Assembly: GCA_902618555.1 (NCBI GenBank)
Contig: CACNAY010000002.1
Span: 1 to 60,063, forward strand
Length of the DNA: 60,063 nt
Source of the DNA: an uncultured Pelagibacteraceae bacterium
Lineage (GTDB): Bacteria > Pseudomonadota > Alphaproteobacteria > Pelagibacterales > Pelagibacteraceae
Direction of reading: 5' to 3'
Shown here piece by piece: positions 56,721 through 60,063 of the stretch; the stretch's first letter is position 1; each line of letters starts with the position of its first letter. Below the pieces are notes generated by a model that searched no databases, was not told the DNA's origin, and saw nothing but the letters and a program-made list of their open reading frames with translations. The position numbers were made by a program, and so were the translations under genes.

Positions 56721-59186
56721 TTAAATTTCTTCTCCAAAAGGTTTAAAAATCAATATTAACTGTGGAAGAAGTGTTAATACAGAAATCATAGCAAGTAACA
56801 TTGCTATACCTGTAAATACGCCAAAATAAATTGTTGGAATAAAATTTGACAACACAAGAATTGAAAATCCAAAAACTATTGTAATTGAGGTATTTAATAT
56901 AGCTATTCCAACAGTACTGTGACATCTATCAAGTGTTTTTTTATAATCTTTAATTTTTTCAAATTCCTCTTTAAATCTATAAATATAATGTATGCTATTA
57001 TCTACAGCTATTCCAATTGTTATAGCTGCAATCGTAATTGTCATCATATCAAGAGGAATTTCTGCTAAACCAATTATTCCTAAAATAAAAAAAGCAGCTA
57101 TAAAATTTGGCACGACACCAATTAATGATAAATTTAAGTTTCTAAAAAGTATGAAGAACATACTAATAATTCCAAGCATTACTATACCCAAAGTGAGTAT
57201 TTGAGATTTAAATAAACTTTGAAGAAGGTTATTGAATAAAATAAGAACACCGGTTAGTTGATATTCCTCTTTTTCTAATCCAAGTTTTTCATTTATATCT
57301 AAATTAATTTTCTTTATTAAATCATTTCTTCTTAAATTTTCTAAAGAGTCTTTTATCCTAACACTTATTCTTGCTTCGTCCTCTTCAACTGAAATGTATG
57401 GCGATATGATTTCTTGTTTGATTTCAGGAGGAATTTTACTATAAAGAACTGCAATTTCTAAACTTTGTAGTTCTTTATTATTTAAATCTTCTGCTACTCT
57501 TAAAATTGACCCAAAAGATAAAACTTTCCCAATTTCAGGCAAAGAGTCTAAATAATCATGTACCTTTAAAATTTTATCCATTTTATCTCTTGTAAACCAA
57601 TATTTTGCTTTATTTTCATTTTCATTACTATCCTCTTCCCACTCAGAAAACTCATCATCTTGTTCTTCATTAATTTTTTTTACAGGAAACTTGATGATGA
57701 TATTTAAAGGTGTTGTGCCACCTAAATCTTCGTCAATTTTTTTCATCCCTTTATAAATTTCTGTTTTTTTGTCAAAGTAATTTATAAAACTATTTTCAAC
57801 TTCTAATTTTGATATTCCTAGAACACTTGCAACTACAATTAATCCTGTTACTAAAAAAATTAGAAATTTGAATTTTTTTGCGATAGATCCAAGTAGTGTT
57901 GTAACAAAGGATTTTTCAGTATTTTTGATGTTTATTTCATTCTCTGCAGAGAAAGAATTGAGCAGAGAAGGTAAAAGTAGAAAGGTAACAAGAAATGAAA
58001 CTAACAACCCTAAAGTCATCATCCAACCGAAATCAATAATTGGTTTTATTCCGCTAAATATTAAAGAGAGAAAAGCACAAATTGTAGTAAGCACAGTATA
58101 AAGTATTGGAAGCATCATTTTTTTTGTTGAAATCAAAACTGCCTGGGATCTTGAAAGTTCTGGAAACTCTTTTTTTAATTGGAGAAATCTGACAGTTACA
58201 TGAATGTTCATTGCCATATTCAGTATTAACATTAAAGCAATGAAATTTGAGGATATAACTGTAACCTTCCAGCCAATTAATCCCAATAGACCAATCATCA
58301 CTATCACTGAGGTTAAACATCCCATTAAAGGCATTAAGACCCACTTTATATTTTTAAAAATTAACCAAAGGGTTAAAATTATAAAAATTAAAACACCAAT
58401 ACCAAAAACAATAATGTCATTTTTTATGAAACTCATCATGTCATCGGCAATCATTGGGATACCACCTAAATGTATTTTTGCATTTTCACCATACCTACTA
58501 ATTACGTCTCTAATTTCTTTTATATTTTGACGGTTTCTTATATTGTATAGATTTTTGTATTCATCATATTCTTTAATAAATTTTTTATAATTATTCTTTT
58601 CTTCTTGAGTTAAACCTGTTTCTTTAGATTGATTAAAGTATTTATCTTTTATTTTTATATATTCGGACAATCTTTCATCCTTCTTTAAATAAACAACTAT
58701 TCCAGATGTTTTTCCATCCTCACTAATAACGTAGTTTTTATAAATTGGACTATTTAAAATTTCTTCAAATCCCCTTTTTCTATCAATTTCTGGATAGGCT
58801 AAATTTTTGTAATTTTTAAGTCTATCCATCAAATTTTCATCAGTGCTTTTTAATAATGGTACGTCAATTACTGTTATTACACTATCGACCCAAGTAAGCT
58901 TTTCAATTTTCGATTTTAATAGTTGCAGGTTTAAAATAGTTTCTTTTTCAGTAAAACTTGATACAGGAGTATAAGTTAAGACTAAAAAATCCTTCGATCC
59001 ATATCTCTCATTTACTTCTCTTAAATACTTTAAGTCTTTATCTCCCTCTAAAAGTAGGGCATCAGAAGAAGCATCCAAATTAAAATTTTTTGAGTGATAC
59101 AAAGAAAATCCAATTAATATTAATAATAATGTTAAGGTAAACTTTGAAAAATCTATGATTAATTTTTTATAAATATTCGACAGCAT
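56721..59186 (-). CDS. RND-superfamily exporter (MMPL/patched-like)
   Basis: About 821 aa from the ATG at 59186. One N-terminal helix, a large periplasmic loop, a block of five to six membrane helices, a second loop and a second block of helices give the two-fold RND plan. It belongs to the COG1033/MMPL type rather than the tripartite AcrB type, which is longer. The second loop has a very acidic insert near residue 510 (EEQDDEFSEWEEDSNENE). Likely substrates are lipids or hydrophobic compounds; nothing in the sequence fixes this. It sits between dnaB and cvpA. Confidence 0.85.
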   Translation of the reverse strand: MLSNIYKKLIIDFSKFTLTLLLILIGFSLYHSKNFNLDASSDALLLEGDKDLKYLREVNERYGSKDFLVLTYTPVSSFTEKETILNLQLLKSKIEKLTWVDSVITVIDVPLLKSTDENLMDRLKNYKNLAYPEIDRKRGFEEILNSPIYKNYVISEDGKTSGIVVYLKKDERLSEYIKIKDKYFNQSKETGLTQEEKNNYKKFIKEYDEYKNLYNIRNRQNIKEIRDVISRYGENAKIHLGGIPMIADDMMSFIKNDIIVFGIGVLIFIILTLWLIFKNIKWVLMPLMGCLTSVIVMIGLLGLIGWKVTVISSNFIALMLILNMAMNIHVTVRFLQLKKEFPELSRSQAVLISTKKMMLPILYTVLTTICAFLSLIFSGIKPIIDFGWMMTLGLLVSFLVTFLLLPSLLNSFSAENEINIKNTEKSFVTTLLGSIAKKFKFLIFLVTGLIVVASVLGISKLEVENSFINYFDKKTEIYKGMKKIDEDLGGTTPLNIIIKFPVKKINEEQDDEFSEWEEDSNENENKAKYWFTRDKMDKILKVHDYLDSLPEIGKVLSFGSILRVAEDLNNKELQSLEIAVLYSKIPPEIKQEIISPYISVEEDEARISVRIKDSLENLRRNDLIKKINLDINEKLGLEKEEYQLTGVLILFNNLLQSLFKSQILTLGIVMLGIISMFFILFRNLNLSLIGVVPNFIAAFFILGIIGLAEIPLDMMTITIAAITIGIAVDNSIHYIYRFKEEFEKIKDYKKTLDRCHSTVGIAILNTSITIVFGFSILVLSNFIPTIYFGVFTGIAMLLAMISVLTLLPQLILIFKPFGEEI

Positions 59187-59237
59187 TAACAATTCAGATA
59201 TAACTGAATTTTACTATAACTAAAGAAAAAATTAGCT

Positions 59238-60063
59238 CTAATTTTTGCTCAAATCTTTAAATTTCGTATAAATTCCCTCAAACTCGACTTTAATTGTACC
59301 TGTGGGTCCATGTCTTTGCTTACCTAGAATTATATCTGCTAACCCATTTACATCATTCATTTTTGACTGCCATTCTGCATGTTCAATAGATCCAAGTTTA
59401 GGTTGTTTTCTTTCTAGGTAATAAGCTTCTCTGTAAACGAACATTACAACATCAGCATCTTGCTCAATTGATCCTGACTCTCTTAAATCAGCCAATTGTG
59501 GTTGTTTATCGTCTCGCTGCTCAACTGCTCTGGACAATTGAGATAGAGCTAAAACAGGCACTGAAAGCTCTTTGGCAATAGCTTTTAATCCTTGTGTAAT
59601 TTCTGAAATTTCTTGTACCCTTCCATCATTTTTTTTTGAGCTAGACCTCATTAATTGAATATAATCTACTACTATTAAACCGAGTCCGTGCACTCTCTTT
59701 ATTCTTCTAGCTCTATTGCTCAAAGTCGCTATGGTGATTGCTGGTGTTTCATCTATAAACAAAGGCAAATTATAAATATTTCTCGAGGTTTCAATATATC
59801 TATTTATTTCTTCTTCAGTAACATTTCCTTGTCTAATAGAATCCGATTTTATTCTTGCTTGTTCAGATAATATTCTTGTTGATAATTGTTCTGAAGACAT
59901 TTCCAAAGAAAAAAAAGCAACAGAGGATTTCTCCTGCCTTGATAAAATATTTTTAGCTGCATTGTATGCAATATTTGTAGCTAAAGCGGTTTTCCCCATC
60001 GAAGGTCTACCTGCTAAAATTATCAAGTCTGATTTATGTAATCCTCCTAATTTTTCATCTAAA
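59238..60063 (-). CDS. dnaB: Replicative DNA helicase DnaB, C-terminal part (5' end outside window)
   Basis: Hexameric helicase of the replication fork. The frame is open to the window edge (codons for GGLHKSDL precede the TTG at 60026, so that is not the start). Seen are the Walker A GRPSMGKTA, the Walker B region LIVVDYIQLM, the sensor/arginine region SRAVEQRDDKQPQLADLRESG and the DADVVMFVYREAYY block. The C-terminal tail is about 15 residues and ends with DLSKN. No intein is seen in this part. Confidence 0.96.
   Translation of the reverse strand, partial: LDEKLGGLHKSDLIILAGRPSMGKTALATNIAYNAAKNILSRQEKSSVAFFSLEMSSEQLSTRILSEQARIKSDSIRQGNVTEEEINRYIETSRNIYNLPLFIDETPAITIATLSNRARRIKRVHGLGLIVVDYIQLMRSSSKKNDGRVQEISEITQGLKAIAKELSVPVLALSQLSRAVEQRDDKQPQLADLRESGSIEQDADVVMFVYREAYYLERKQPKLGSIEHAEWQSKMNDVNGLADIILGKQRHGPTGTIKVEFEGIYTKFKDLSKN

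Noticed and set aside
60026-60063. TTG at 60026 as start of dnaB
   Set aside because: The frame stays open to the window edge with the conserved Gly-Gly-Leu segment that precedes Walker A, so the gene is cut by the window.
1-60063. CRISPR arrays, rRNA genes, insertion sequences, toxin-antitoxin or defence islands
   Set aside because: No regularly spaced repeats, rRNA-like sequence, transposase motifs or known defence-gene motifs were found on reading both strands.

Overview
The window is a strongly AT-rich, almost gap-free bacterial chromosome segment. Its gene content points to a free-living marine alphaproteobacterium of the SAR11 clade (Pelagibacterales). The main evidence is a proteorhodopsin next to a ferredoxin and a ferredoxin reductase, lysine- and isoleucine-rich proteins, very short or overlapping gene junctions, and alphaproteobacterial gene orders (ftsH-folP-glmM, xseB-ispA-dxs, cvpA-purF). 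I count about 56 protein genes and two tRNA genes. No rRNA, insertion sequence, prophage or CRISPR array is visible. The largest gene-free stretch is the 246 bp leader of the proteorhodopsin gene.

Layout. 1-5.6 kb: ftsH (3' part)-folP-glmM-thiD-purA. 5.5-7.5 kb: rpoH and an RluD-type pseudouridine synthase on the minus strand, then tRNA-Arg. 7.6-12.5 kb: a minus-strand run of six tightly packed genes (tsaC/sua5, ABC ATPase, ABC-2 permease, 2OG-Fe(II) oxygenase, FkbM methyltransferase, GT17 glycosyltransferase) ending two bases from the tRNA. The last three look like an accessory glycan module. 12.5-18.3 kb: xseB-ispA-dxs, aroC, pdxH and a long-chain polyprenyl diphosphate synthase. 18.4-24.8 kb: S49 peptidase, glyQ, glyS, ppdK. 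24.8-31.0 kb: nadC, nadA, tRNA-Leu, ygfZ (frameshifted), a dihydroorotase-like gene, and prpE (two frameshifts). 31.0-34.2 kb: the proteorhodopsin locus. 34.2-38.3 kb: dksA, two membrane-linked glycosyltransferases, a GFA-type zinc protein and a glycerate-kinase-like P-loop kinase. 38.3-45.7 kb: tolC-like gene, recA, aldehyde dehydrogenase plus DUF779, alaS. 45.7-52.9 kb: icd, psd-pssA-rlmE-guaB-TPR-guaA-panB. 52.9-60 kb: yfgM-like and bamB-like genes, then purF, cvpA, an RND-type exporter and the 3' part of dnaB.

Functionally this is mostly housekeeping: purine synthesis (purA, purF, guaA, guaB), isoprenoids (ispA, dxs, polyprenyl synthase), NAD, folate, thiamine salvage and PLP, phosphatidylethanolamine synthesis (psd, pssA) and translation (glyQS, alaS, rlmE). 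The light-harvesting locus stands out. A proteorhodopsin with the blue-tuning glutamine has a structured leader and a strong terminator. A 44-residue membrane peptide, a 2Fe-2S ferredoxin, a TrxR-type ferredoxin-NADP reductase and a GST-like protein follow, closely packed.

The best candidates for follow-up are: the proteorhodopsin leader (mutually exclusive hairpins, a 16-bp palindrome, a phased direct repeat) and the 44-aa peptide; the GT17/FkbM/2OG module beside tRNA-Arg; an 11-bp perfect hairpin around the start of the DUF779 gene; an IMP dehydrogenase with no CBS module; a dihydroorotase-like protein lacking the first metal histidine; and three single-base homopolymer insertions within 3 kb that break ygfZ and prpE. 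I do not see a clearly new multi-gene system such as a defence island.
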